Assembly: GCF_900177705.1 (NCBI RefSeq)
Contig: NZ_FXBA01000002.1
Location: forward strand, 186,001-250,000
Reading direction: 5' to 3'
From: Fibrobacter sp. UWB15
GTDB taxonomy: Bacteria; Fibrobacterota; Fibrobacteria; Fibrobacterales; Fibrobacteraceae
DNA: 64,000 nt
The translations under genes and the position numbers were made by a program. Shown here piece by piece: positions 50,732 to 59,034 of the stretch. Numbering within the stretch: the stretch's first letter is position 1; every line of letters begins with the position of its first letter. The notes under the pieces were generated by a model, which was given only the letters and a program-made list of their open reading frames with translations, had not been told where the DNA came from and searched no databases.

Positions 50732-52249
50732 TTACTTGATATCCGTACGGATAAACTCAATACGACGGTTCTGGGCACGGCCTTCAGGGGTCTTGTTCGT
50801 GGCAACCGGTTCGGTGTCACCCTTACCGCTCGTAACGATACGGCTTTCGTTGATGCCCTTTTCCACGAGGAAGTTCTTCACGGAAGCGGCGCGGTCTGCA
50901 GAAAGTTGCATGTTCGTTTCCTTTCTACCGACGTTGTCAGTGTGACCAACAATTTCGAAGGTTGCTTCGGTGAAGGTTTCCATAATGTCCACCACCTTCA
51001 TGAGGGAGATGTAGGAATCCTGAGTAATCGTAGCCTTACCGGATTCGAAGTTCACACCTTCCAACACAAAGACTTTCTTCGGCGGCTGCGGAACTTCGTC
51101 CGGGCAACCGTCTTCATCCTTATAGCTGTTCAGGGTTTCTGCCTGTTCCGGGCAGAGGTCAACGCCCTTACAAATGTGAGCGAAGGTTGCAAGCATACCC
51201 TTAGCTTCGACCCACGGGTCGCAGAGACCATCGCGGTCGTTGTCGGCATCCGGGCAGCCATCGTCATCCTGGTAGCCGTCGAAGTCTTCAGCTTCTTCGG
51301 GGCAGTTGTCGAGGCCGGTGCAAACGCTTGCATACTTGTCGGAAACACCTTCTTCGGAAACCCACGGATCGCAGAGGCCATCGCCATCGGTATCCGGGTT
51401 GCGAGTTTCTTCAACCACTTCTTCTTCCTTCACCAGTTCGGCGGCGGTCAGACCGATGTCTGCCTTACCCTTACCGCGCTTGAGCATCGGCGAGGTGGAC
51501 TGGCAGTAGAAGTTCGGCTGAGAAAGAGAGTGGTTGATGAACTTCGGATCCAAAGAAACGTTCGTGCGGTTCACCTTGATGAACTGGTTGAACGGATAGT
51601 AGTTCTTGTAGATGTTGTTGTATTCCACCTTGGTCTGGCCGGCAGCGGGGTCGGCGAACACACCGTAGTAGTGGTTTTCCATGAAGATGTTGTTGCGAGC
51701 GGTCACGTTGGTCGGGCCCTTCAAGGCAAGGCCAGAGTAACCGTTGCGGAGCACGACGTTGTGTTCGATAAAGGCATCGAGGGACTTAGCACCCCAAGCG
51801 AGGATGCCGGACCAGCGGTTGCCGTACACCACATTGTTACGGAGATGCGGGAGCGAGATGAACGCACCGATACCCGTGGCATGGTTGTCGAGCACATAGC
51901 AGTGGTGAATGTAAGGGGCAGCGTTTTCGCAAAGGATACCTTCAAGGCCGTTCTTCACAGTGAAGTGCGACATTTCGGCGCCCGAAGTACCCATGACGGT
52001 CGGACCTCTACGGCCACCATCGATGATGGTCGTGTGGGGATCCTCGCCCTTAAGTACAACACCCATGATCAGGGTGATGTTTTCGTTATAAGTTCCGCGT
52101 TTGACAAGGATGGTATCCCCGGCGTCCGCATTACCGAGAGCATCTGCAATCTTCTGATAGTCGCCAGGAACATTGATATTCTTTGCCATGGCGGTTCCAG
52201 AAAGAAGCATCGCCCCGGCCGTGATTAAGACCAGTTTCTTTAGGGTCAT
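50732..52249 (-). CDS. OmpA-family protein with parallel beta-helix and thrombospondin-3-type repeats
   Basis: A 505-residue exported protein. Signal peptide MTLKKLVLITAGAMLLSGTAMA; residues ~25-270 are a right-handed beta-helix (NosD/pectate-lyase-like; NNVVYGNRWSGILAWGAKS); ~280-375 carry calcium-type repeats (DTDGDGLCDPW, DDDGCPDADNDRDGLCDPW, DEDGCPDEVP); the C-terminal ~120 residues are an OmpA peptidoglycan-binding domain (EIVGHTDNVGRKETNMQLSADRA). It should tether the outer membrane or surface to peptidoglycan. It is first in the operon, behind a TTGACT-N17-TATATT promoter. The TTG at 52267 is an alternative start. Confidence 0.82.
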   Translation of the reverse strand: MTLKKLVLITAGAMLLSGTAMAKNINVPGDYQKIADALGNADAGDTILVKRGTYNENITLIMGVVLKGEDPHTTIIDGGRRGPTVMGTSGAEMSHFTVKNGLEGILCENAAPYIHHCYVLDNHATGIGAFISLPHLRNNVVYGNRWSGILAWGAKSLDAFIEHNVVLRNGYSGLALKGPTNVTARNNIFMENHYYGVFADPAAGQTKVEYNNIYKNYYPFNQFIKVNRTNVSLDPKFINHSLSQPNFYCQSTSPMLKRGKGKADIGLTAAELVKEEEVVEETRNPDTDGDGLCDPWVSEEGVSDKYASVCTGLDNCPEEAEDFDGYQDDDGCPDADNDRDGLCDPWVEAKGMLATFAHICKGVDLCPEQAETLNSYKDEDGCPDEVPQPPKKVFVLEGVNFESGKATITQDSYISLMKVVDIMETFTEATFEIVGHTDNVGRKETNMQLSADRAASVKNFLVEKGINESRIVTSGKGDTEPVATNKTPEGRAQNRRIEFIRTDIK

Positions 52250-52333
52250 ACTGCTACGTTTCTCCAATCATAGAACACTTTGAAATTAAAACCTATACAC
52301 CCGCCAAAACGGCGAATGCAAAATTCAAGTGGG

Positions 52334-52362
52334 AATATACCTTCAAAAACGGCATTAGTCAA
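52334..52362 (-). promoter_or_regulatory. Promoter of the OmpA/TPR/Tol-like operon
   Basis: TTGACT (52357-52362), a 17-bp spacer, TATATT (52334-52339). It leaves a leader of ~78 nt before 52249. Confidence 0.8.
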
Positions 52363-52444
52363 ACGCTTTTCGCAAAAAATGCCAAAATAATTGAGAAAAT
52401 GTCGATAAAATCGCTTCATCGAGGTATATCTAACCCGTTCAAGG

Positions 52445-52645
52445 TCAATCGGCGGATGCCGGTTCGGCCTTTTCCTCTTCCTTTTTCGCGCCTTGAATAG
52501 ACACGCGAATCTCTTGGCAGGTCTTCTTGATGTCCTGCAAAACCTTACGGGCACGGGTTCCCGCAGACTTGTTACCGCGCTCGAACTTTTCGTACTCGCG
52601 CTTGAAGTTCTCGACTTCCAGTTCAAGATCGTTCACTAAGCTCAT
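52445..52645 (-). CDS. Histone H1-like (Hc1-type) DNA-binding protein
   Basis: A 66-residue protein, MSLVNDLELEVENF followed by YEKFERGNKSAGTRARKVLQ and DIKKTCQEIRVSIQ, then a Lys/Glu-rich tail. The GNK(S/A)AGTRxRK...QEIR core matches the small histone H1-like proteins of Bacteroidota and Chlamydia Hc1, which bind DNA non-specifically. The ATG at 52645 follows GGAG by 7 nt. It is monocistronic, with a TAAATT-type -10 near 52704. Confidence 0.75.
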   Translation of the reverse strand: MSLVNDLELEVENFKREYEKFERGNKSAGTRARKVLQDIKKTCQEIRVSIQGAKKEEEKAEPASAD

Positions 52646-52771
52646 AAGCAAACTCCATATAAAGATATGCAGTATGGAAAATAAATTAAAGTTATTCCTA
52701 AAATTTAGCCGATTTGTAAAAAATTGTTCAAAAAACGTCAAAAAACGCATTTTTTTTCATTTTTTAACATT

Positions 52772-53569
52772 CTATTCACCACGAACTAACGCCCAGAGGG
52801 ACTCCAAGGAGGCTTTTCCCCTGTTTCCGATATCTTCAGAGAAGTCATTTACGAACATTCGAATGTGCGCTTCCATGACATTCGGGTCATCAATTTGAGC
52901 CAATTTGTCGATAAAAGGCGTCACCAAAGTTTCGCGTTTTCGGGCAATTTCCAAACTTTTCCGAATTTCTGCCTCGACTTTGCAAATCACATTTTCGCCG
53001 AGGGAACGCTTCGCCACAGCAATACCTAATGGTATGGGAGTTCCCGTATTTTCTTCCCAGAAAGCGCCTAAATCTTGCAACAAATAAAGGCCATCGCGTT
53101 TCCAGGTAAAGCGGTGTTCGTGTATTACAACGCCTTGTACAGCCTCCTTGGAGCGCAGTGAACGATACACCTGGTCAAACAGGGCGTATTCGATTTTCTG
53201 TTCGGACAAGCCCGTTTTTTTATGCCAAAACTTGAACAAAAGGGCTGCAGTCGTGTCCGCACCGGGCAAAACGACCGGTTTTTCGGGGCAAAAAACGTTG
53301 CCTACAGACGAAAGCAACAGAGGGCCACAACCATACCCGATAGCACCTCCACACGAAAGACAGGCGTATTCCGCCTCGATTTTGGGGTATACCTGGGCGC
53401 TCACCTTGGCCACATCGAGTTCACCGCGGCGCACCATCTCGTTGAGGGTTTGTACATCAGCAAAATGGACATTCCATTCAAAGGGGGATTTTTCAAGGCC
53501 CTGAACAAGAGCTTCGTAAATGTAGGTGTCGTTAGGACAGGTGGAAATACCGAGGGAAAGACGCATCAT
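52772..53569 (-). CDS. mqnD: 1,4-dihydroxy-6-naphthoate synthase (MqnD)
   Basis: A 265-residue periplasmic-binding-protein-fold enzyme, without a signal peptide, of the menaquinone futalosine pathway. Diagnostic is LGISTCPNDTYIYEALVQG at the start; EVDV-type GELDVAKVSAQVYPKI and GCGPLLLSS follow, then TTAALLFKFW and VQGVVIHEHRFTWKRDGLY. It converts cyclic dehypoxanthine futalosine to 1,4-dihydroxy-6-naphthoate. Of two adjacent ATGs (53569, 53566) I use the first; there is no Shine-Dalgarno and a degenerate GTAGGAAGTAGG repeat lies immediately upstream. It is the last gene of tyrS-pfkB-mqnB-mqnD. Confidence 0.92.
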   Translation of the reverse strand: MMRLSLGISTCPNDTYIYEALVQGLEKSPFEWNVHFADVQTLNEMVRRGELDVAKVSAQVYPKIEAEYACLSCGGAIGYGCGPLLLSSVGNVFCPEKPVVLPGADTTAALLFKFWHKKTGLSEQKIEYALFDQVYRSLRSKEAVQGVVIHEHRFTWKRDGLYLLQDLGAFWEENTGTPIPLGIAVAKRSLGENVICKVEAEIRKSLEIARKRETLVTPFIDKLAQIDDPNVMEAHIRMFVNDFSEDIGNRGKASLESLWALVRGE

Positions 53570-53625
53570 AGTAGGAAGTAGGATGTTGGAAGTGGTTAGT
53601 GTGGGGTGTGAGGTGTGGTATGGAT
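53570..53625. repeat. Degenerate AGTAGGAAGTAGG/GGTTAGTG repeat between mqnB and mqnD
   Basis: AGTAGGAAGTAGGATGTTGG followed by purine/T-rich GTGTGG units abuts the mqnD start. Related sequence is seen at 11128, 19148, 21806 and 56503. Confidence 0.5.
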
Positions 53626-53641
53626 TATCAATCATTACTTA

Positions 53642-54310
53642 CTACTCACCACACATTACACATTTTCTTAGGGCGGCGAGAGCTTCGTTGAATTTCCAAG
53701 AAGCGCGGTCACGGGTTGAAGCCATATTGCATACGGCACGGATTTCGAAAACAGGGATTTTATGGGCCATACAGGCCGCAATTCCGGCAGCCCCTTCCAT
53801 ATTTTCGATATCGGCGTTGAACATCTTGGAGCGCAAAAGAGCTAGTTCTTCTGTGCCCGTGCAGCAATTCACCGTAAGGCCCACGACTGATTTTAGTTTT
53901 TGCAAATGCGCAGGAGCGTGTTCTGCGGCAGTAGCGCGAACTGCACTTGGGAACGGGAAAAAGGAACAGTCCTTTTCTTGGTAGCCCATATCCCCCACGC
54001 TTTCGGAATCGACACGGACGACGTCAAGGATGTTGATTCCGCGACCGGGATAGGCGCCACAGACGCCGAGAATATACACCGCTGTAAAATGAATTCCCTG
54101 CTGTTTGGCAGTACTGATCAGGTACGTTAGATTCGTCGAGAAACTAAGGATTCCCATCCCGAGAACGCAGGCGTAGCCCCGGTTTTCCGAGAGTTCAATT
54201 AATTTATCTGAAGATATGCTATCGGCGGTATCGGCGTATTCCGGAAAACAAGAAGCAAATTCCATTGGCGTTGCAAACGCGAACAAATTATTCTTGTCGG
54301 GAAAGAGCAC
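53642..54310 (-). CDS. mqnB: Futalosine hydrolase (MqnB), GTG start
   Basis: A 222-residue member of the nucleoside phosphorylase/MTAN family. LGMGILSFSTNLTYLI, YILGVCGAYPG and the nucleoside-binding segment ADIENMEGAAGIAACMAHKI (with the ENMEGA glutamate) place it with futalosine hydrolases. It removes the base from futalosine. The start is GTG at 54310 with GGAG 6 nt upstream, 3 nt after the pfkB-type gene stop. Next to mqnD this indicates the futalosine menaquinone pathway. Confidence 0.88.
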   Translation of the reverse strand: MLFPDKNNLFAFATPMEFASCFPEYADTADSISSDKLIELSENRGYACVLGMGILSFSTNLTYLISTAKQQGIHFTAVYILGVCGAYPGRGINILDVVRVDSESVGDMGYQEKDCSFFPFPSAVRATAAEHAPAHLQKLKSVVGLTVNCCTGTEELALLRSKMFNADIENMEGAAGIAACMAHKIPVFEIRAVCNMASTRDRASWKFNEALAALRKCVMCGE

Positions 54311-54313
54311 GAC

Positions 54314-55270
54314 TTACTCCAGTTTTTCTACCGCATCGGCAAGCATCACCTCGACTTCGGCAACGCGTTCAAGTTTGAGATTACAAGGACGATCGACTTC
54401 GCAGCGGGCCGTTGCAACCGCAGTCGCCTTGATCAGGCAATGTTCAAAATCCATGCCCATGCCGTCGGCATAGAGCCAGCCAGCAAAGAAGGAATCCCCT
54501 GCACCGATACGGTTGTTCACCTGAATCTGGGGAGGCTGAATCTGCACGCCCTGGAACTTCTTTTCGACAAGGCGGAAGGCGCGAACCGGAGCGTCTTCGT
54601 CAGTGACGACAAGCGCCTTGATCGGCAGGCGTTCAAGGACCGCCGTGGCAGTCATTTTCCAGAACTGCGGGCTTGACAAGACTATGGGAAGACCAAGGCG
54701 CGTAAGCAGCTTGCAGTATTCCTGCATGTTGATTTTCAAAAGCTCGACACCCTTTTCGAGCCACGTATCGATCCCTTCGATGGCATCGACATAAATCTTT
54801 TTACCGGCAAAGTCGAGCGCGTTCAACTGCTCGATGTTAAAGCCCCGCGGGAACGTGCCGCAAAGAGCCACACTCTGGGTTGAACTCCAGTAGTCATTCA
54901 AGGTCTGGATAAAGTCTTCGTTCTCGTATTCCGTGAGGTCTGGCGAGGGTTCGATGAGTTCCGTAGAATCACCGCCAGATACGATTGTCGTGCAAATGCG
55001 CGTCGGTTCCTTGATCCAAACGGGAGCCTGCTGGATACCATAGGCGGAAATTTCGTCGAAGATGCGAGAGCCGTGTTCGGAGCCCAAGAAGTGCATCATC
55101 AGAGGGGAACCGCCCAAAAGGCGGAGCACAAGGGCGCAGTTGATTCCCTTGCCGGAACCGTATTCTTCGACGCGCTCAATGCGGTGAACCTCGCCGGGCG
55201 TAAACTTGTCCAGATAGAACAAGCGCTGCCACGCGGGATTCAAACCTAGTATGAGGACTTCTTGGGACAT
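54314..55270 (-). CDS. PfkB-family sugar kinase (1-phosphofructokinase-like)
   Basis: A 318-residue ribokinase-fold kinase of the 1-phosphofructokinase/tagatose-6-phosphate kinase group. GSGKGINCALVLRLLGG is the substrate-side signature (GxGKGxN) and NRIGAGDSFFAGWLY is the ATP/catalytic motif with the Asp base. No PTS or other sugar genes are nearby, so the substrate is open. It starts 7 nt after the tyrS stop with AGGAAAG upstream, and lies 3 nt before mqnB. Confidence 0.88.
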   Translation of the reverse strand: MSQEVLILGLNPAWQRLFYLDKFTPGEVHRIERVEEYGSGKGINCALVLRLLGGSPLMMHFLGSEHGSRIFDEISAYGIQQAPVWIKEPTRICTTIVSGGDSTELIEPSPDLTEYENEDFIQTLNDYWSSTQSVALCGTFPRGFNIEQLNALDFAGKKIYVDAIEGIDTWLEKGVELLKINMQEYCKLLTRLGLPIVLSSPQFWKMTATAVLERLPIKALVVTDEDAPVRAFRLVEKKFQGVQIQPPQIQVNNRIGAGDSFFAGWLYADGMGMDFEHCLIKATAVATARCEVDRPCNLKLERVAEVEVMLADAVEKLE

Positions 55271-55277
55271 GGCTTTC

Positions 55278-56495
55278 CTAGAAATTCACCTTAAAGAACT
55301 TGCGCTTACCAACTTGAACAACCAGCTGGTCTGCGCCCTTGATTTCGATCTGGGACTGCGGATCGGCGAGCTTTTCGCCGGCAATCTTCACGCCGCCGTT
55401 CTGGACCATGCGGCGGGCTTCGCCTTTGCTTGCAAAGGCCTTGATTTCCACAAGCAGGTCGAGTGCACCGTAGGTGCCGGCCGCCACGCTGCATTCGGCG
55501 GCATCGCTCGGGATGGCGTTACCGCTGTGGATTTCGCGTTCCTTGGCAGCGGCGGCCTCGGCGGCTTCCGCGCCGTAATACTGCGTCACGATGTCGATAG
55601 CGAGGCGATGCTTGGCATCGTTCGGGTTCATCTTGCCTGCGGCAATGTCTGCCATCATCTGCTTAATTTCTGCAAGCGGAATATTCGTGAGAAGTTCGAA
55701 CCAGTTTTCGACGATGCTGTCGGCGAGGCTGTAAATCTTGTGGTACATCACGTCGGCCGGTTCATTGAGGCCCACGTAGTTACCGATGGACTTAGACATC
55801 TTGACCTTGCCGTCGGTACCGAGGAGAATCGGCATGAAGAGGCCAATCTGCGGTTCCATGCCTTCAAAAAGCTGCAAGTCGCGACCGCGAAGCACGTTGA
55901 ACTTCTGGTCGGTGCCGCCCAGTTCCACGTCGCTCTTAATAGCTACGGAATCGTAGCCCTGCATCATCGGGTACATGAATTCGTGCAGGCTAATCGGCGT
56001 GTTCGCGGCATAGCGGTTGTGGAAGTCTTCACGTTCGAGCATCTGGGCCACGGTAAACTGACCCATAAGTTCGGTCACCTTGCTGAACGGGAGCTTGGAG
56101 AACCATTCACCGTTGTAGTGGATTTCCACCTGGTCGCGGCGGACGACCTTGAAGAACTGTTCCTGGTATTCCTTCGCGTTTTCGAGCACCTGTTCATGAG
56201 TGAGGCGCGGACGGGCCTTGTTGCGGCCGCTGGGGTCACCAATCTGAGCCGTGTAGTCACCCACGATAAGCACCACGGTATGGCCCAGGTCCTGGAACTG
56301 ACGGAGCTTGCGCATCACGACCGTATGGCCGAAGTGCACGTCCGGAGCTGTAGGGTCCACACCCATCTTGATACGGAGCGGAACACCAGTATCATAAGAC
56401 TTCTGGAGTTTCTTTTCGAGTTCTTCTTGCGGCACAACATCGATAACGCCGCGCATCAAAATTTCAAGCTGTTCTTTTACAGGACGGAATTGCAT
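55278..56495 (-). CDS. tyrS: Tyrosyl-tRNA synthetase
   Basis: A 405-residue class I synthetase that charges tRNA-Tyr. The HIGH-type motif is HFGHTV in DPTAPDVHFGHTVVMRKLRQ; GDYTAQIGDPSGRNKARP follows; KMSKSIGNYVGL is the KMSKS loop near 225-236; and a C-terminal S4 RNA-binding domain (ASKGEARRMVQNGGVKI) ends the protein. The ATG at 56495 was chosen by homology (MQFRPVKEQLEIL). The mRNA should begin near 56605 and include a tiny upstream ORF with two Tyr codons. Confidence 0.97.
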   Translation of the reverse strand: MQFRPVKEQLEILMRGVIDVVPQEELEKKLQKSYDTGVPLRIKMGVDPTAPDVHFGHTVVMRKLRQFQDLGHTVVLIVGDYTAQIGDPSGRNKARPRLTHEQVLENAKEYQEQFFKVVRRDQVEIHYNGEWFSKLPFSKVTELMGQFTVAQMLEREDFHNRYAANTPISLHEFMYPMMQGYDSVAIKSDVELGGTDQKFNVLRGRDLQLFEGMEPQIGLFMPILLGTDGKVKMSKSIGNYVGLNEPADVMYHKIYSLADSIVENWFELLTNIPLAEIKQMMADIAAGKMNPNDAKHRLAIDIVTQYYGAEAAEAAAAKEREIHSGNAIPSDAAECSVAAGTYGALDLLVEIKAFASKGEARRMVQNGGVKIAGEKLADPQSQIEIKGADQLVVQVGKRKFFKVNF

Positions 56496-56502
56496 AATTT
56501 TC

Positions 56503-56545
56503 TCAGTGGTTAGTAGGCCAAAGGCCGTTGGTGGTTGGTGGCTAG
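56503..56545. repeat. Degenerate GGTTAGTAGG/GTTGGTGG repeat in the tyrS leader
   Basis: CAGTGGTTAGTAGGCCAAAG and CCGTTGGTGGTTGGTGGCTA form short direct repeats with a GGCC..GGCC hairpin, related to the repeat at 53570. Confidence 0.45.
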
Positions 56546-56753
56546 TAAAATCGTTAGCACAACTAATCACACAAAGCCCATATAAACGGAATAAATTTTC
56601 ATAACAGACCAAATATAGAATTAGTTGGCGGTAGATTGCAGATGGCCGAAAGGAAAACGAGTCTTTAACGAGCCTTTTTAATACTTGAAGCTCCTATTTT
56701 TGACAAATCATTTACTAACTTTTAGAACAAACTTTTTTGTTGCGGAGGATTTT

Positions 56754-57359
56754 TTGAAAAAACTACTTATTCTTATCACAGCAGCCGTTACGTTCAGTTT
56801 TGCCGAATCTGCTCCGCACACCCATGACGGATTCTTTTTAAGTATAGCAATGGGTTTTGGCTACCAGAACATTGACTTTGTGACCAACGACTATGATGAC
56901 AACACCACAAACCTTAGCGGAACAGCCACGGATATTGATGTAAAAATTGGCGGAAGAATTGCAAACAACCTGCTTTTGCACATGACATTGGCCGGAACGA
57001 CCCCAACCGATAGCTACTCCGATGATGGTGATGAATACAAGACAAACATGTCTCTCCTCGGTATCGGAGCCACCTACTACTTTATGTACAACTTCCTGGC
57101 CACTGCGACTTTGGGTATCAGCCAATTTAGATTCGGTGACGACATTCCAACATTTGACGCAACCGTCAAAACAAACAATGACAGATTCTCCCAAAGTGGA
57201 TTCGGATTCCAGCTGGGTCTCGGCAAGGAGTGGTGGGTTAGCGACAACTGGGGAATCGGAGCAACAGCAGCCCTACTATACGGATTCGCCTACAATCTAG
57301 AGGACGCAAGAGATGGGTCCTTGTCGATTTCGGCAAGACTCACCGCCACCTGGAACTAA
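56754..57359 (+). CDS. Small outer-membrane beta-barrel protein, TTG start
   Basis: A 201-residue exported protein. GGAGG sits 5 nt before a TTG at 56754, which gives a proper signal peptide (LKKLLILITAAVTFSFAES, read with initiator Met); the ATG at 56685 would bury it behind 23 extra residues. The mature part has eight or so amphipathic strands (FFLSIAMGFGYQNIDF, LSISARLTATWN at the C-terminus) with acidic loops, an OmpW/OmpA-like small barrel. It is convergent with the regulator gene. Function unknown. Confidence 0.72.
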   Translation: MKKLLILITAAVTFSFAESAPHTHDGFFLSIAMGFGYQNIDFVTNDYDDNTTNLSGTATDIDVKIGGRIANNLLLHMTLAGTTPTDSYSDDGDEYKTNMSLLGIGATYYFMYNFLATATLGISQFRFGDDIPTFDATVKTNNDRFSQSGFGFQLGLGKEWWVSDNWGIGATAALLYGFAYNLEDARDGSLSISARLTATWN

Positions 57360-57403
57360 TAGCCGATGCTGACATCCGTTAGCATGACACAAAGGTAAGA
57401 GGT

Positions 57404-58933
57404 TTATCGGGTAAATGCAGCTAGGTCGATGCCTAGCTGCTTTATTTTGTATGTAAGAATACGAGGTGTGGAGGAAAGGCTGCGAGCCGCGGCGGCGACT
57501 TTTCCCTTGCTGCTCTTGAGGGCATCGCAGATGATGTCTTTCTCGTAGGCCTCCACCATGAGTTTCAGGTTGCCGTTCACAGGAGTGCCGCTGGTTTCGG
57601 CGGTCTGCAGCGTTGTTGGGAAATGGTGCGGATAGATGACGTCTTCGTCGGCCACAAGGACGGCGCGCTCGATTCCGTTTTCCAGTTCGCGCACATTTCC
57701 GGGCCACGGGTAACTCATGAGCATGTTGATGGTCGTGCGCGCAAGTCGGCGCACGTTCTTGCCTACGATGCGGCAGTAATGTTCCACAAAGTGGTCCGCC
57801 AGGAGCACGATGTCTGTCTTGCGGTTCCTGAGCGGCGGCACGTAAATCGGGAAGATGTGCAGCTGGTAATAGAGGTCTTCACGGAAGGTTCCTTCTTCGA
57901 CCATCTGCTGCAAGTTCTTGGTGGTGGCCGCAATCACGCGCACGTTCACCTTCTTAGGGATGCGGGCGCCAATGCGTTCCACCTCGCCGTTCTGCAACAG
58001 GCGCAATAGCTTTACCTGAAGGTTTGGCGAAAGCTCGCCCACTTCGTCGAGGAACAGCGTGCCGCCTTCGGCCTGTTCTACGCGGCCAGGCGTCTCTGCA
58101 AGCACACCCACGAGGGCGCCACGCACGCTGCCAAAAAGTTCGCGGTCCAATACCGATTCCGGCATGGAGGCGCAATGGACGCGGACGAACGGGCCCATGT
58201 TGCGGTCGGAACGGTAATGGATAGCCTCAGCCACGAGCCCCTTGCCCGTACCCACCTCGCCCACGATGAGCGCGGGTAGGGGGCTCTTTGAAACCTGGTC
58301 AATCTGCGCGTACACGCGCTGCATTTCACTGGAACGGCCGATGATGTTGTCGGGCTGGAAACGGTCCTTGAGTTCCAAAGTCAGGCGCTCGTTTTCGGCC
58401 TTCAGGAGTTCATTTTCTTCGCGGGCTTCGCGGCGAAGCTTCACTGCCGCCGCAAGCATCTGCGCGATGATTTCCAGCAGACGCAACTTTTCGGGAAGTT
58501 CGTCTTCTACCGGATTCTGCACGTCAGCACTGAAGGCGCCAATCACCTGGTGCTCCATGATGACCGGCACGCAAAGGAAGGCCTTGTCCTCCGTCTTGCC
58601 GCGCCCCGTGCGGTCGAGGAAGTCCGGATCCTTCGCAACCGAGGGAATGATAATCGGCTTGCCGGTTTCCACGACGCGGCCGGTAATACCCTCGCCCACC
58701 TTGTAACGGCCCTTGCGCGCCTGGCGGCTGCTCAAGCCCTCGGCAATTTCAATGGAGATTTCGCCCGTGTGGCGGTTGTAAAGCGTAAGCGTCGCATGCT
58801 CCACGCCCATCGTCGATTCCACCACTTCCAGAATCGGGTGCGCGACGCTCTCAAAATCGAGCGTCTGGTTCAGAATGGAACTGATTTTGTAGAGCAGTTC
58901 CAGTTCCTGGATTTTGGATTGAGTGGTGGGCAT
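57404..58933 (-). CDS. GAF-AAA+-Fis regulator of the NtrC/NifA class with degenerate GAFTGA loop
   Basis: A 509-residue regulator. An N-terminal GAF domain (~20-165) is followed by a coiled coil and an AAA+ domain with Walker A GEVGTGKG (225-232), Walker B GGTLFLDEV (290-298) and sensor motifs NVRVIAATTKNL and YPWPGNVRELEN. A C-terminal Fis-type HTH follows (~465-500). The sigma54-contacting GAFTGA loop reads GALVGV at 272-277, so classical sigma54 activation is doubtful; a sigma70 or non-transcriptional role is possible. TATAAT overlaps the ATG at 58933, leaving the exact start unsure. Confidence 0.85.
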   Translation of the reverse strand: MPTTQSKIQELELLYKISSILNQTLDFESVAHPILEVVESTMGVEHATLTLYNRHTGEISIEIAEGLSSRQARKGRYKVGEGITGRVVETGKPIIIPSVAKDPDFLDRTGRGKTEDKAFLCVPVIMEHQVIGAFSADVQNPVEDELPEKLRLLEIIAQMLAAAVKLRREAREENELLKAENERLTLELKDRFQPDNIIGRSSEMQRVYAQIDQVSKSPLPALIVGEVGTGKGLVAEAIHYRSDRNMGPFVRVHCASMPESVLDRELFGSVRGALVGVLAETPGRVEQAEGGTLFLDEVGELSPNLQVKLLRLLQNGEVERIGARIPKKVNVRVIAATTKNLQQMVEEGTFREDLYYQLHIFPIYVPPLRNRKTDIVLLADHFVEHYCRIVGKNVRRLARTTINMLMSYPWPGNVRELENGIERAVLVADEDVIYPHHFPTTLQTAETSGTPVNGNLKLMVEAYEKDIICDALKSSKGKVAAAARSLSSTPRILTYKIKQLGIDLAAFTR

Positions 58934-58950
58934 TATAGCGAAAAGATATG

Positions 58951-58981
58951 AAAAAAAGAGATGCCCGGTCGAGCCGGGCAT
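58951..58981 (-). terminator. Terminator after yqeY (palindromic ATGCCCGG/CCGGGCAT type)
   Basis: ATGCCCGG (58961-58968) and CCGGGCAT (58974-58981) with a TCGAG loop. On the minus strand a CTCTTTTTTT tail follows. It nearly matches the terminator at 60975-61005. Confidence 0.85.
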
Positions 58982-58999
58982 GACAATGCTGGTCTGGAT

Positions 59000-59025
59000 C
59001 CTTCGGGCTTACGCCCTCAGGATGA
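59000..59025. repeat. Short dispersed hairpin repeat
   Basis: CTTCGGGCTTACGCCCTCAG followed by GATGAC, nearly identical to 13129-13154. It lies between the yqeY stop and its terminator. Confidence 0.6.
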
Positions 59026-59034
59026 CACTTCGTG

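Noticed and set aside
52246-52626. 126-codon minus-strand ORF over the OmpA-operon promoter and the histone-like gene
   Set aside because: It overlaps the histone H1-like gene in another frame and a good promoter; no homology features.
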